Origin: Labilibaculum antarcticum
GTDB taxonomy: Bacteria; Bacteroidota; Bacteroidia; Bacteroidales; Marinifilaceae
Assembly (NCBI RefSeq): GCF_002356295.1
Contig: NZ_AP018042.1
Span: 3,814,361-3,878,360, forward strand
Direction: 5' to 3'
Length of the DNA: 64,000 nucleotides
The notes under the pieces are model-generated. The model made no database searches and was not told the origin of the DNA. It saw only the letters and a program-made list of their open reading frames with translations. A program made the translations under genes and the position numbers. Below, piece by piece: positions 36,703 through 44,505 of this stretch (position 1 is its first letter; each line of letters opens with the position of its first letter).

Positions 36703-37000
36703 TTGTCAGTTTGGAAATCCCACCAAAATACGGCCTTAATTTTTCCCAATGAACTTGACTTTACTGGTGTGACAAAAAAACGCACATTAAATAGAAATGT
36801 ATACAAAGGTAAATGTTTGAAGAAAACAACGAAGGGCTAACACAAGCTCTGGTGCATGAGGGCTTCATAGCTTAGCGAAGTTTGCGGCTCGTGAAAAAAG
36901 TTGCTGTAAACTAAAAGAAAATAGCCTTGTAATTTCGCACGACACTATACCATCAAACTTGCTTAGTAAATTTAAGGAACAAACTATTTAAAATTGAATT
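36703..37000. other. Intergenic region before the ZIP gene
   Basis: 298 bases without a gene. It contains a short repeat at 36924-36951 that recurs after the ZIP gene (37731-37754). Confidence 0.4.
36924..36951 (+). repeat. Short repeat flanking the ZIP gene, left copy
   Basis: GCCTTGTAATTTCGCACGA and a TATACC end match GCCTCGTAATTCTGCACGA...TATACC at 37731-37754. Confidence 0.45.
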
Positions 37001-37708
37001 ATGTTGCAGAAAATCATCTTGTTTTCAGGATTTGCCGGAGTTACCGTTTTTATAGGAGGACTTTTGGCAATTTGTTTTAAACATCATATTAAAGAGAGTC
37101 CTATTAAATATGAAATTATCCATACTCTGAAGTCTTTTGGTGCCGGTATTATTTTATCTGCATTAGCATTAGTGTTAATTCCGAAAGGAATGGAGGAATT
37201 GGAATTATTTCCTTTGGCCATTTCATTTTTAGCAGGAACGATCATCTTCATGTTTATCGATAGATATTTGGCTAAAAAAGGAGGTAAAACAGCTACATTA
37301 TTAGCAATGATGATGGATTTTATTCCAGAGGCTATCGCCCTTGGTGCTTTATTCGCTATTGAGCCCGATATGGCTACTCTTTTGGCAGTATTCATTGGTC
37401 TGCAAAATTTACCCGAATCATTTAATGCATTCAGAGATTTAGTACAAAGTGGTTACCCGGTAAAAAAAACCTTAGTGATATTCTTTTTCTTAAGTTTCTT
37501 TGGGATCATAGGAGCCTTAATAGGACACTTTTTTTTAAGCGGTTATCCCGATTTGACTGCTCATTTAATGACTTTTGCGAGTGGCGGTATTTTGTATTTA
37601 TTAATTCAAGATATTATTCCTGATAGTAAGTTGAAGAAAAATTATTTAACCTCACTTGGAGCATCGCTTGGATTTTTAGTAGGAATAATACTTGCAGGAA
37701 TAGTATAA
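37001..37708 (+). CDS. ZIP-family metal transporter
   Basis: This 235-residue inner-membrane protein has about eight helices. The metal-path helices IV and V are recognisable: MMMDFIPEAIALGALF and FIGLQNLPESFNAFRDL, with polar and acidic residues in helices. ZIP proteins import zinc, iron or manganese, and some bacterial ones work as channels. The exact metal is unknown. It is monocistronic and bracketed by a short direct repeat. Confidence 0.85.
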   Translation: MLQKIILFSGFAGVTVFIGGLLAICFKHHIKESPIKYEIIHTLKSFGAGIILSALALVLIPKGMEELELFPLAISFLAGTIIFMFIDRYLAKKGGKTATLLAMMMDFIPEAIALGALFAIEPDMATLLAVFIGLQNLPESFNAFRDLVQSGYPVKKTLVIFFFLSFFGIIGALIGHFFLSGYPDLTAHLMTFASGGILYLLIQDIIPDSKLKKNYLTSLGASLGFLVGIILAGIV

Positions 37709-37730
37709 AACTACTTACTGATCAAAAATC

Positions 37731-37754
37731 GCCTCGTAATTCTGCACGATATAC
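37731..37754 (+). repeat. Short repeat flanking the ZIP gene, right copy
   Basis: It matches 36924-36951 with a 4-base gap. Confidence 0.45.
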
Positions 37755-37933
37755 CCTAAAACGTTAAATCCCCATAGGCCAAGTCCTAGCTTTTTCTTTT
37801 TTATCTTATCCATTTAAAACCTCTTACCGATTTTGCAAGTGCTGACAAGCTTACCCTCAAGGCGCTTTTCATCCTCCCTGAGCAGTTAGCTTTCCCAAGT
37901 TTGCATCAACTGCTTGCTAAGTATGCCGCTTCT

Positions 37934-37984
37934 GTATATTTGTAATCTAAGGGTATTTCGGTTAGGATCTGTAATTCTCAGAGT
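37934..37984 (+). repeat. Dispersed intergenic repeat, copy 2
   Basis: TATTTGTAATCT, then CGGTTAGGATCTGTAATTCTC, related to 27081-27125 and 45331-45360. It lies just left of the Cas13b locus. Confidence 0.5.
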
Positions 37985-38243
37985 GAAAGAATTTGGTTTA
38001 ATTACAAGTCTCCGACTTAAAATCTGAGGGTCTCACTTTAGGTGAGGCTCTCAGTGCATGCAATAAATTGCTAAATCCAGAAGGCGTGGAAGGCCTGTCA
38101 GCGTTTTAACAATAATTTCTTGTTTTATTACCAATTAAATATTTTGTTAACCAATTATTGTTTCGTAGATTCGAGTTTGCAATTGGCTTTGTGCTAGAAT
38201 TTACCTTCCAGCGAAAACCGGAGTTTAATCAAACAATAATAAG

Positions 38244-38969
38244 ATGGGGAAGTTTTCACTTTACGATTTATTAGGGCTGCTACTGCCAGGAGTTCTCTTT
38301 TTGTTTTTTAGCGGTGTGATAAGTCATATTTATGGCTTGCTACCAGCATTTCTCGGAGTACTTAATTGGCAAGTAAATATTGGCATTACACTCTGCTTTG
38401 CCCTTATTATTGGAGCTACGCTTTACGCGACAAATTTCCATTTAGTAAAAAAATCATGGTACAACCGGCTTTTGGGAATGTACAAACATGTTACTGTTCT
38501 TTATTTAAAAATGAAATTTCTTCATCAATTGATGAATGAAACTTTGAATATAAAATCAAAAGAATGGTACGGAAAGAATATCTTTTTTAATAAAGCTGAT
38601 TTCGATATTCTTACGGCAGAAAAACAGAAAGAAACGGAAGATTTGCAGGATGAGTTTTACGACCGTATGTATTACGAATTGGAGTATCATGGTAAAATAG
38701 AACATGCAAAAACGGTCCAAAGCTTTCATTTTTTCTTTCGGCAAACCGCCTTGGCCTGCATCATACTTCTCTTACTGAATATTGTATTATTTGCCTTGTA
38801 TTTTATTTTCAAACCGCATACACGTAAATCTGATATATTCGCCACCCTTTTGCTTGATGGATTATTGTTCTCTATTCTTTTTGTTTCGGCACGACTTGCC
38901 CAATGGTATCGCAAACGAATGGTAATGAAAATGTATTGGGCTTATTTTACTCACCTAAAACAAATTTAG
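38244..38969 (+). CDS. csx27: Csx27-like membrane accessory protein of the type VI-B locus
   Basis: This 241-residue protein has four predicted helices: near residues 8-33 (LLGLLLPGVLFLFFSGVI), 43-63, 168-190 (ALACIILLLLNIVLFALYFIF) and 198-217. A charged cytosolic part of about 100 residues lies between helices 2 and 3. Its stop is 4 bases from the cas13b start, so the two are one operon. VI-B1 systems encode Csx27, a multi-helix membrane protein of about this size next to Cas13b (established), and the repeat here matches the Csx27-bearing Bergeyella type. Direct sequence similarity to Csx27 cannot be checked here, so the symbol rests on context. The N-terminal FSLYDLLGLLLPG motif also occurs in other defence-linked membrane proteins. 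Confidence 0.6.
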   Translation: MGKFSLYDLLGLLLPGVLFLFFSGVISHIYGLLPAFLGVLNWQVNIGITLCFALIIGATLYATNFHLVKKSWYNRLLGMYKHVTVLYLKMKFLHQLMNETLNIKSKEWYGKNIFFNKADFDILTAEKQKETEDLQDEFYDRMYYELEYHGKIEHAKTVQSFHFFFRQTALACIILLLLNIVLFALYFIFKPHTRKSDIFATLLLDGLLFSILFVSARLAQWYRKRMVMKMYWAYFTHLKQI

Positions 38970-38973
38970 TACC

Positions 38974-41900
38974 ATGGAAACAATCGAAAAAGCAGAGCAT
39001 AAGGGATTGAATGTATACAAAACATTGAAGAGTGATCCTCAGTATTTTGGTGGATACCTGAATATGGCGCGGTCAAATATCTTTAGTATTAACAATTCTG
39101 TGGCCCATAAAATTAAAATATCAACTCTTCCTGATGAAGAAAAAATATTGGATAGTTTTTTATGCAACAACAATAGAAAGCATCTCAACTGGAATCTGGC
39201 CCATTCTATTGCAGTTAAGTTTCTGCCAATTATAAAGGTCTTTGACTTTGAGAGCCTACCAAAATCGGAAAGAACCGGAGACCTGAATAATCTGAATACA
39301 GGAAAAGACTTTGCCGCAATGGCAGCTTCTTTACGATGTTTGTTTCGCGAAATTCAAGAGTTCCGAAACGATTACTCTCATTATTATTCCATAGCAAATG
39401 GGACTAAAAGGAAAACGATAATCTCGGGAGAATTGGCTGAATTTCTTAGGCTTAATTTTGCACGGGCTATTGAATATACAAAGGAGAGGTTCAATGGTGT
39501 TTTAAACGATGACGATTTTGAACCTGTAAAAGAACGTGTACTTGTAAATCAGGATAACACAATTACGACTGATGGTTTTGTCTTTTTAATTTCGATGTTT
39601 TTAGAGCGGGAACATGCCTTTCAGTTTATTGGGGAAATTAAAGGCTTAAAAGGAACACAGTTCAATAGTTTTATTGCCACACGAGAAGTGTTAATGGCCT
39701 TTTGTGCCAAACTACCGCACGATCGATTTGTGAGCGAAGATAAAAAGCAGGCATTCACATTGGATATCATCAATACTCTGAACCGATGTCCCAAAGAATT
39801 ATATGGTGTAATTACCGATGAGGAAAGGAAAGCATTCAAACCATGTTTGGATAAGCTAAATCTTGAAAACTTGTTGGATAACAGCACCAACGACAAGGCT
39901 GATGTTGAAGATTACGACAAGTATATCGAGGCTCTTACACGAAAAATAAGACACAGCAACCGCTTCTCTTATTTTGCATTAAAGTTTATCGATGAAACGG
40001 ATATCTTTAGCAAATTACGTTTCCAGATTAATCTGGGTAAACTATTAATTGACGAATATGAAAAGCCCATTAATCGTGAAATGTATCCGCGAAGTATTGT
40101 GCAAGATGTAAAAGCATTTGGAAAATTAAGTGATTTTGAAGATGGGGCCGAAGTCTTAAAACAGATCGACAAAGACGGAAATTCGTTGGGCTTTGAGCAA
40201 TACGCACCCTTTTATCATACAAAAAACAATAAAATTGGTTTACACACCAACAATGCGAAAGCGATCGTAATTCACAAGCCAAATTCACAATCGAAAGTTA
40301 AGAAAAGCCTTAAGCAAGCCTTGCCCGAAGCCTTTCTTAGCTTACACGAGTTGCCAAAAATTATTGTATTGGAACATCTGGAAAAAGGAAAATCGGAAGA
40401 ACTGATTAATGATTTTGTTTTGGCCTGCAACAGTAAAATCACCAATAAACAGTTTATTGATGAGGTGAAGAGGAAGTTGCCAAACGACTGGAATGAATTC
40501 AGTAAAAGATCGGATTCGCAAAAAGAGTCTGCCTACAAACCAAATGCATTGGCTTATTTAAGAATGCGTAAAAAAATTGTAGATGAGGTGTTGGCGCCAT
40601 ACAATTTGAATCACAAACAAATACCAACACGCATTTTAGACTACTGGTTGTGCATTGTTGATATTAATGCCGATCGGGCCATTTCCGATAGAATTAAACG
40701 AATGAAGCGTGAGGGCATGGATCGGCTAAAAGCGTATCAGAAATTTACCAAAACCGGAAAGGGGAAAATCCCTAAGATTGGCGAAATGGCTACTTTCCTG
40801 GCAAAGGATATTGTTGATATGGTGATCAGTACTGATAAAAAGAAAAAAATCACCTCTTTTTATTACGATAAAATGCAGGAGTGTTTGGCTTTGTTTGCTG
40901 ATCCCGAAAAAAAATCTCTGTTTGTTGATCTTATCAGTAAAGAGCTTCATCTTAACGAGGCAGACGGACATCCATTTTTGAAAAATATTGAATTCAGTAA
41001 AATACGTTACACGCAAGATCTTTACTTGATTTATCTTCAGGAGAAGGTAAATAAAATGATAGATGTTAAAAACTTTCGATCAGGAAAGACAAGTACCATC
41101 GATAAATCGTGGATGATGTGCACCTTTTATAAAAGAGAGTGGAATCAGGAAGCCGGCAAACAACTTACCGAAGTGAAGTTGCCCGATAATTTGTCAAGCA
41201 TTCCTTTTACGCTTCGCCAGCTAAAAGAGAAAATAAGCTCTAATCTGGATGAATGGCTGCATAACCTAACAAAAGGAAATGAAGCAAATGATGGTAAAAC
41301 GCCAATCAATTTACCAACCAACCTGTTCGATGAACCCCTAATTCGTTTGCTGCAAAACGATTTGGACGCGCAGCAGGTGGAATACTCGGCAGATGCCAAA
41401 TACAACGAGCTTTTTAAAATTTGGTGGCGAAATCGTGGCGACAGCACGCAAAGTTTTTACCATGCCGAAAGGGAGTATTTTATTTTTGATGAGAAAGTGA
41501 ATTTTAAGCTGCAGGAAAATGCAATGTTTGCCGATTTTTATTCCCTTAGTGTAAAAAAGGCCTTTAGAGCAAAGCAAAATGCAAGAAGAATAGAACAAAA
41601 AACCAACCGTCGTTTGCCGGATATTCAGTTTAGTCAGGTCGAAAAAGTGTTTAAGCGAAGCATTTCGAATACCGAAAAACAAATTCGACTGTTGCAGGAA
41701 GAAGATCAAATATTGCTTCTCATGCTGGAAAAACTGATAAGTTCCGATCAGGACTTGAACCTGAAGCTGAACCAAATCGATATTCTTTTAAACGAGACCA
41801 TTACCGTTAAGGAACCGGTTCGCGGAAACTTATTTTTCGATAACAATGCCGAAATAACAAGAAGAATTATCGATCAGCGCAAGCGAAAAGATCACAGCAT

Positions 41901-42330
41901 GCTGCATAAGTATGTTTTCGACCGACGATTGCCCGAGTTGTTCGAATATTTTGCCGAAAACGAAATTCCTTTGCAGGATCTGAAAAACGAATTGGAGGCC
42001 TATAATAATGCCAAACAAATGGTTCTTGCTACGGTATTTAAATTCGAAGAAGCACTAGTTGCAAATAATCATGCCGATGATTTTATGGATGCCGACAGTA
42101 AAACCGGACACATTCCGCACAAAGCCTATTTGCAATGGCTAAAAAAAGAGGGGATGATAAACGAAAACGAATTTCAGTTTTTAAATAGGGTAAGGAACTG
42201 TTTTTCGCACAACCAATTTCCCCCAAAAAACACAATGAGTTTGTTTGTTAGCCAGTGGGCTGATGGTAATTTTGCCCTGCAAATAGCAGAACTTTACAAT
42301 GAAAAAATTGACGCCATACTAGCCATATAG
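38974..42330 (+). CDS. cas13b: Type VI-B CRISPR RNA-guided RNase Cas13b
   Basis: This 1118-residue protein has the size and layout of Cas13b, with one HEPN domain at each end. The RX4H catalytic motifs are RNDYSH (Arg131 to His136) and RNCFSH (Arg1074 to His1079), both intact. The middle carries long basic, coiled stretches expected for crRNA binding and processing. Cas13b binds a crRNA with the repeat at its 3' side and, after pairing with target RNA, cuts target and bystander RNA (known family behaviour). It lies between the csx27-like gene and the array on the same strand. No cas1 or cas2 is present. It is expected to be cytoplasmic and active, as no frameshift is seen. Confidence 0.96.
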   Translation: METIEKAEHKGLNVYKTLKSDPQYFGGYLNMARSNIFSINNSVAHKIKISTLPDEEKILDSFLCNNNRKHLNWNLAHSIAVKFLPIIKVFDFESLPKSERTGDLNNLNTGKDFAAMAASLRCLFREIQEFRNDYSHYYSIANGTKRKTIISGELAEFLRLNFARAIEYTKERFNGVLNDDDFEPVKERVLVNQDNTITTDGFVFLISMFLEREHAFQFIGEIKGLKGTQFNSFIATREVLMAFCAKLPHDRFVSEDKKQAFTLDIINTLNRCPKELYGVITDEERKAFKPCLDKLNLENLLDNSTNDKADVEDYDKYIEALTRKIRHSNRFSYFALKFIDETDIFSKLRFQINLGKLLIDEYEKPINREMYPRSIVQDVKAFGKLSDFEDGAEVLKQIDKDGNSLGFEQYAPFYHTKNNKIGLHTNNAKAIVIHKPNSQSKVKKSLKQALPEAFLSLHELPKIIVLEHLEKGKSEELINDFVLACNSKITNKQFIDEVKRKLPNDWNEFSKRSDSQKESAYKPNALAYLRMRKKIVDEVLAPYNLNHKQIPTRILDYWLCIVDINADRAISDRIKRMKREGMDRLKAYQKFTKTGKGKIPKIGEMATFLAKDIVDMVISTDKKKKITSFYYDKMQECLALFADPEKKSLFVDLISKELHLNEADGHPFLKNIEFSKIRYTQDLYLIYLQEKVNKMIDVKNFRSGKTSTIDKSWMMCTFYKREWNQEAGKQLTEVKLPDNLSSIPFTLRQLKEKISSNLDEWLHNLTKGNEANDGKTPINLPTNLFDEPLIRLLQNDLDAQQVEYSADAKYNELFKIWWRNRGDSTQSFYHAEREYFIFDEKVNFKLQENAMFADFYSLSVKKAFRAKQNARRIEQKTNRRLPDIQFSQVEKVFKRSISNTEKQIRLLQEEDQILLLMLEKLISSDQDLNLKLNQIDILLNETITVKEPVRGNLFFDNNAEITRRIIDQRKRKDHSMLHKYVFDRRLPELFEYFAENEIPLQDLKNELEAYNNAKQMVLATVFKFEEALVANNHADDFMDADSKTGHIPHKAYLQWLKKEGMINENEFQFLNRVRNCFSHNQFPPKNTMSLFVSQWADGNFALQIAELYNEKIDAILAI

Positions 42331-42403
42331 TAGAAAATACTTCCGTTTTTTGCGGGGCGAAAAACGGTTTATCCTTTGAAAATAAGGCATTTATAACAGG
42401 CAG
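42331..42403 (+). promoter_or_regulatory. Cas13b-array spacer / presumed leader
   Basis: Seventy-three bases between the cas13b stop and the first repeat. CCGTTTTT at 42343 pairs with AAAAACGG at 42360, making a hairpin. TA-N3-TTTG at 42370-42378 is a near-match to a promoter -7 box. The intact repeats lie on this side, so it is the likely leader end. Confidence 0.5.
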
Positions 42404-43617
42404 GTTGTAATTGCTCTTATTTTGAAGGGTATACACAACGCTATATATCTGTATGTTGCAAAACATGTTGTTGTAATTGCTCTTATTTTGAAGGGTATAC
42501 ACAACACTAACTACACACAAAATAATTGCTAGAAAGTTGTAATTGCTCTTATTTTGGAGGGTATACACAACGTTGAATACATATACTGACTAAGTATTTT
42601 AGTTGTAATTGTCTTTATTTTGAAGGGTATACACAACTAAGTTGGGTTATTGTGTTGTTTAAGTTCTGTTGTAAATGCTCTTATTTTGAAGGGTATACAC
42701 AACATGAAATAAGTTATTGTCACTTGAATTCCAGTTGTAATTGCTCTTATTTTGAAGAGTATGCACAACTTATCAACGGGTTTGCCCGATAAACCTTTTG
42801 TTGTACTTGCTCTTATTTTGAAGGGTACACACAACTTTGATTTTTGCATAAAAGAAATAAAATCTGGTGTAACTGCTCTTATTTTGAAGGGTATACACAA
42901 CACGTATAGCAAAGAGTTTTGTGACAAACATGTTGTAATTGCTTTTATTTAGAAGGGTATACACAACTTGTAGGTTAATACTCCATCAATGAAGAAAGTT
43001 GTAGTTGCTCTTATTTTGAAGGGTATACACATTGTAATTTTTTAAATCTCTAATCATATCGGTTGTAATTGCTCTTATTTTGAAGGGTATAAACAACATT
43101 CATTGCCCCGTGCTTTAGCTCGGGGTTTTGTGAAAGTTTTGATTTTGAAGGGATACACAACAATTTTCAATGCTCATAATTTTAATTTTGAGTTGTACTT
43201 GCTCTTATTTAGAAGGGTATACACAACAGTTAATGATGCGTTCAAAGAGATTTTATTGTTGTAACTGCTCTTATTTTGAAGGGTATACACAACATCCATT
43301 GCCCCGTGCTTTAGCTCGGGGTTTTGTGAAAGTTTTGATTTTGAAGAGTATGCACAACATCCATTGCCCCGTGCTTTAGCTCGGGGTTTTGTGAAGGTTT
43401 TGATTTTAAAGGGTATGCACAACTCTTTCCCATGATTTGAAATTTCACATTGTTGCAATTGCTTTTATTTTGAAGGGTATACACAACATCCATTGCCCCG
43501 TGCTTTAGCTCGGGGTTTTGTGAGAGTTTTTATTTTGAAGGGTATACACAATATCCATTGCCCCGTGCTTTAGCTCGGGGTTTTGTGAATATTTCCATTT
43601 CGAAGGGTACACACAAC
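42404..43617 (+). CRISPR. Type VI-B CRISPR array, 19 repeats of 36 nt and 18 spacers
   Basis: The consensus repeat starts GTTGTAATTGCTCTTATTTT and ends GTATACACAAC. It closely matches the known Bergeyella zoohelcum Cas13b repeat (GTTGGAACTGCTCTC...TCACAAC), with terminal GTTGT/ACAAC pairing and an internal CTCTT/AAGGG stem. Repeat starts: 42404, 42470, 42536, 42602, 42668, 42734, 42800, 42866, 42932, 42998, 43062, 43127, 43192, 43258, 43323, 43388, 43452, 43517, 43582. Spacers are mostly 30 nt (28-30). Repeats at 43127, 43323, 43388, 43517 and 43582 have a diverged 5' half, and each follows the same hairpin spacer. The degenerate end is distal to cas13b. Transcription on + is assumed from the repeat orientation. 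Confidence 0.97.
43098..43581 (+). repeat. Five identical hairpin spacers interspersed with ordinary spacers
   Basis: Spacers at 43098-43126, 43294-43322, 43359-43387, 43488-43516 and 43553-43581 all read CATTGCCCCGTGCTTTAGCT followed by CGGGGT. CCCCG/CGGGG and GC/GC pair to form a stem-loop. The first copy differs by one base at its left end (ATT for ATC). Each is 29 nt and followed by a repeat that begins TTTGTGA instead of GTTGTAA. Confidence 0.9.
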
Positions 43618-43663
43618 AAATATGGCATGTTAGGGAATTTTGCAGCAGATATTTCTAAAAGGT

Positions 43664-43688
43664 CAGGCTCTCAGCCTGGTTTTTTTTC
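43664..43688 (+). terminator. Rho-independent terminator after the CRISPR array
   Basis: CAGGCT-CTC-AGCCTG followed by eight T, 46 bases after the last repeat, on the array's sense strand. Confidence 0.85.
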
Positions 43689-43698
43689 TTGTCCAATG

Positions 43699-44177
43699 AA
43701 AAAAATGACTTCTATGAGTTTCATATGAGCCCACCAAGCAAAAGAAAGTCTTGCATGAGTTTCAGATGAGCCCACCAAGTAAAAGAAAGTCTCGCATGAG
43801 TTTCAGATGAGTTCACCAAGCATAAGAAAGTCTCGCATGAGTTTCATATGAGCCCACCAAGCAAAAGAAAGTCTTGCATGAGTTTCAGATAAGCTCACCA
43901 AGCAAAAGAAAGTCTCGCATGAGTTTCAGATGAGCCCACCAAGTAAAAGAAAGTCTCGCATGAGTTTCAGATAAGCTCACCAAGCAAAAGAAAGTCTCGC
44001 ATGAGTTTCAGATGAGCCCACCAAGTAAAAGAAAGTCTCGCATGAGTTTCAGATGAGCCCACCAAGTAAAAGAAAGTCTCGCATGAGTTTCAGATAAGCT
44101 CACCAAGCAAAAGAAAGTCTTGCATGAGTTTCATATGAGCCCACCAATCAAAAGAAAGTCTCGCATGAGTTTCAGAT
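43699..44177. repeat. 41-bp tandem repeat, about 11.7 copies
   Basis: The exact period is 41 bases with no spacer. Anchoring on GCATGAG gives positions 43712 (variant), 43753, 43794, 43835, 43876, 43917, 43958, 43999, 44040, 44081, 44122 and 44163. Units differ at a few fixed places, giving alternating types (GATGAGCCCACCAAGT, GATAAGCTCACCAAGC, TATGAGCCCACCAAGC). The period is not a multiple of three, so it is not a coding repeat. It ends at a CCCGTT-C-AACGGG hairpin (44180-44192). Confidence 0.95.
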
Positions 44178-44505
44178 ATCCCGTTCAACGGGAAAAATGT
44201 TTTGTATGAACTTAAGTTAGGGTGAAGCAAATATTGGTTAAATAGCATACGGGGCAGCTTGTTTGAGGAGTTTAAAATTATTTTAAAAAAAAATATTCTT
44301 GATTATTTGTAAAGCTGAAGTCTGCTTAATACAGCATGATAAATTTAGTTTATTTTGATTGGTGATGTTGCTTGTTTTTGTTCTGGTCTCTTACCAAGAG
44401 TCGATTGTGTTGTTGTGTATGCTCATAATATTTGTACTAATGTTTGTTTTTAATAATATTATTGATAATTTAGATTTTTATTTTTTTAACCAAACCCAAA
44501 TAGTA
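44178..44505. other. AT-rich gap before the DUF6261-like gene
   Basis: About 330 bases, with a short hairpin at 44180-44192 and then very AT-rich sequence. A longer in-frame start at 44359 would add a hydrophobic 49-residue leader that looks non-coding. Confidence 0.45.

Larger units (their letters stand above)
37709..38243. other. Intergenic region left of the CRISPR-Cas13b locus
   Basis: 535 bases without a gene. It holds the right copy of the ZIP-flanking repeat (37731-37754), the dispersed repeat copy 2 (37934-37984), and an imperfect hairpin near 38028-38055 (GAGGGTCTCAC with GTGAGGCTCTC). The csx27-like gene promoter must lie in the last part. Confidence 0.5.

Noticed and set aside
36830-36960. 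Possible integron attC-like site (GGGCTAAC... region)
   Set aside because: The required matching GTTRRRY end and paired arms are not present.
43162-43191. Spacer resembling sequence near 27449 (self-target)
   Set aside because: The match is AT-rich, interrupted and short; it is likely chance.
42248-43493. Several open frames on both strands across the CRISPR array, with repeated 'YTLQNKSNYN' or 'LEGYTQ' peptides
   Set aside because: They are translations of the 36-nt repeats, which are a multiple of three, and have no start signals or protein features.
43699-44177. Possible second CRISPR array
   Set aside because: The period is 41 bases with no variable spacers; the whole unit is repeated.
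44359-44505. Hydrophobic N-terminal extension of the DUF6261-like protein
   Set aside because: It is very AT-rich with no ribosome site, and the family is soluble; ATG 44506 fits.
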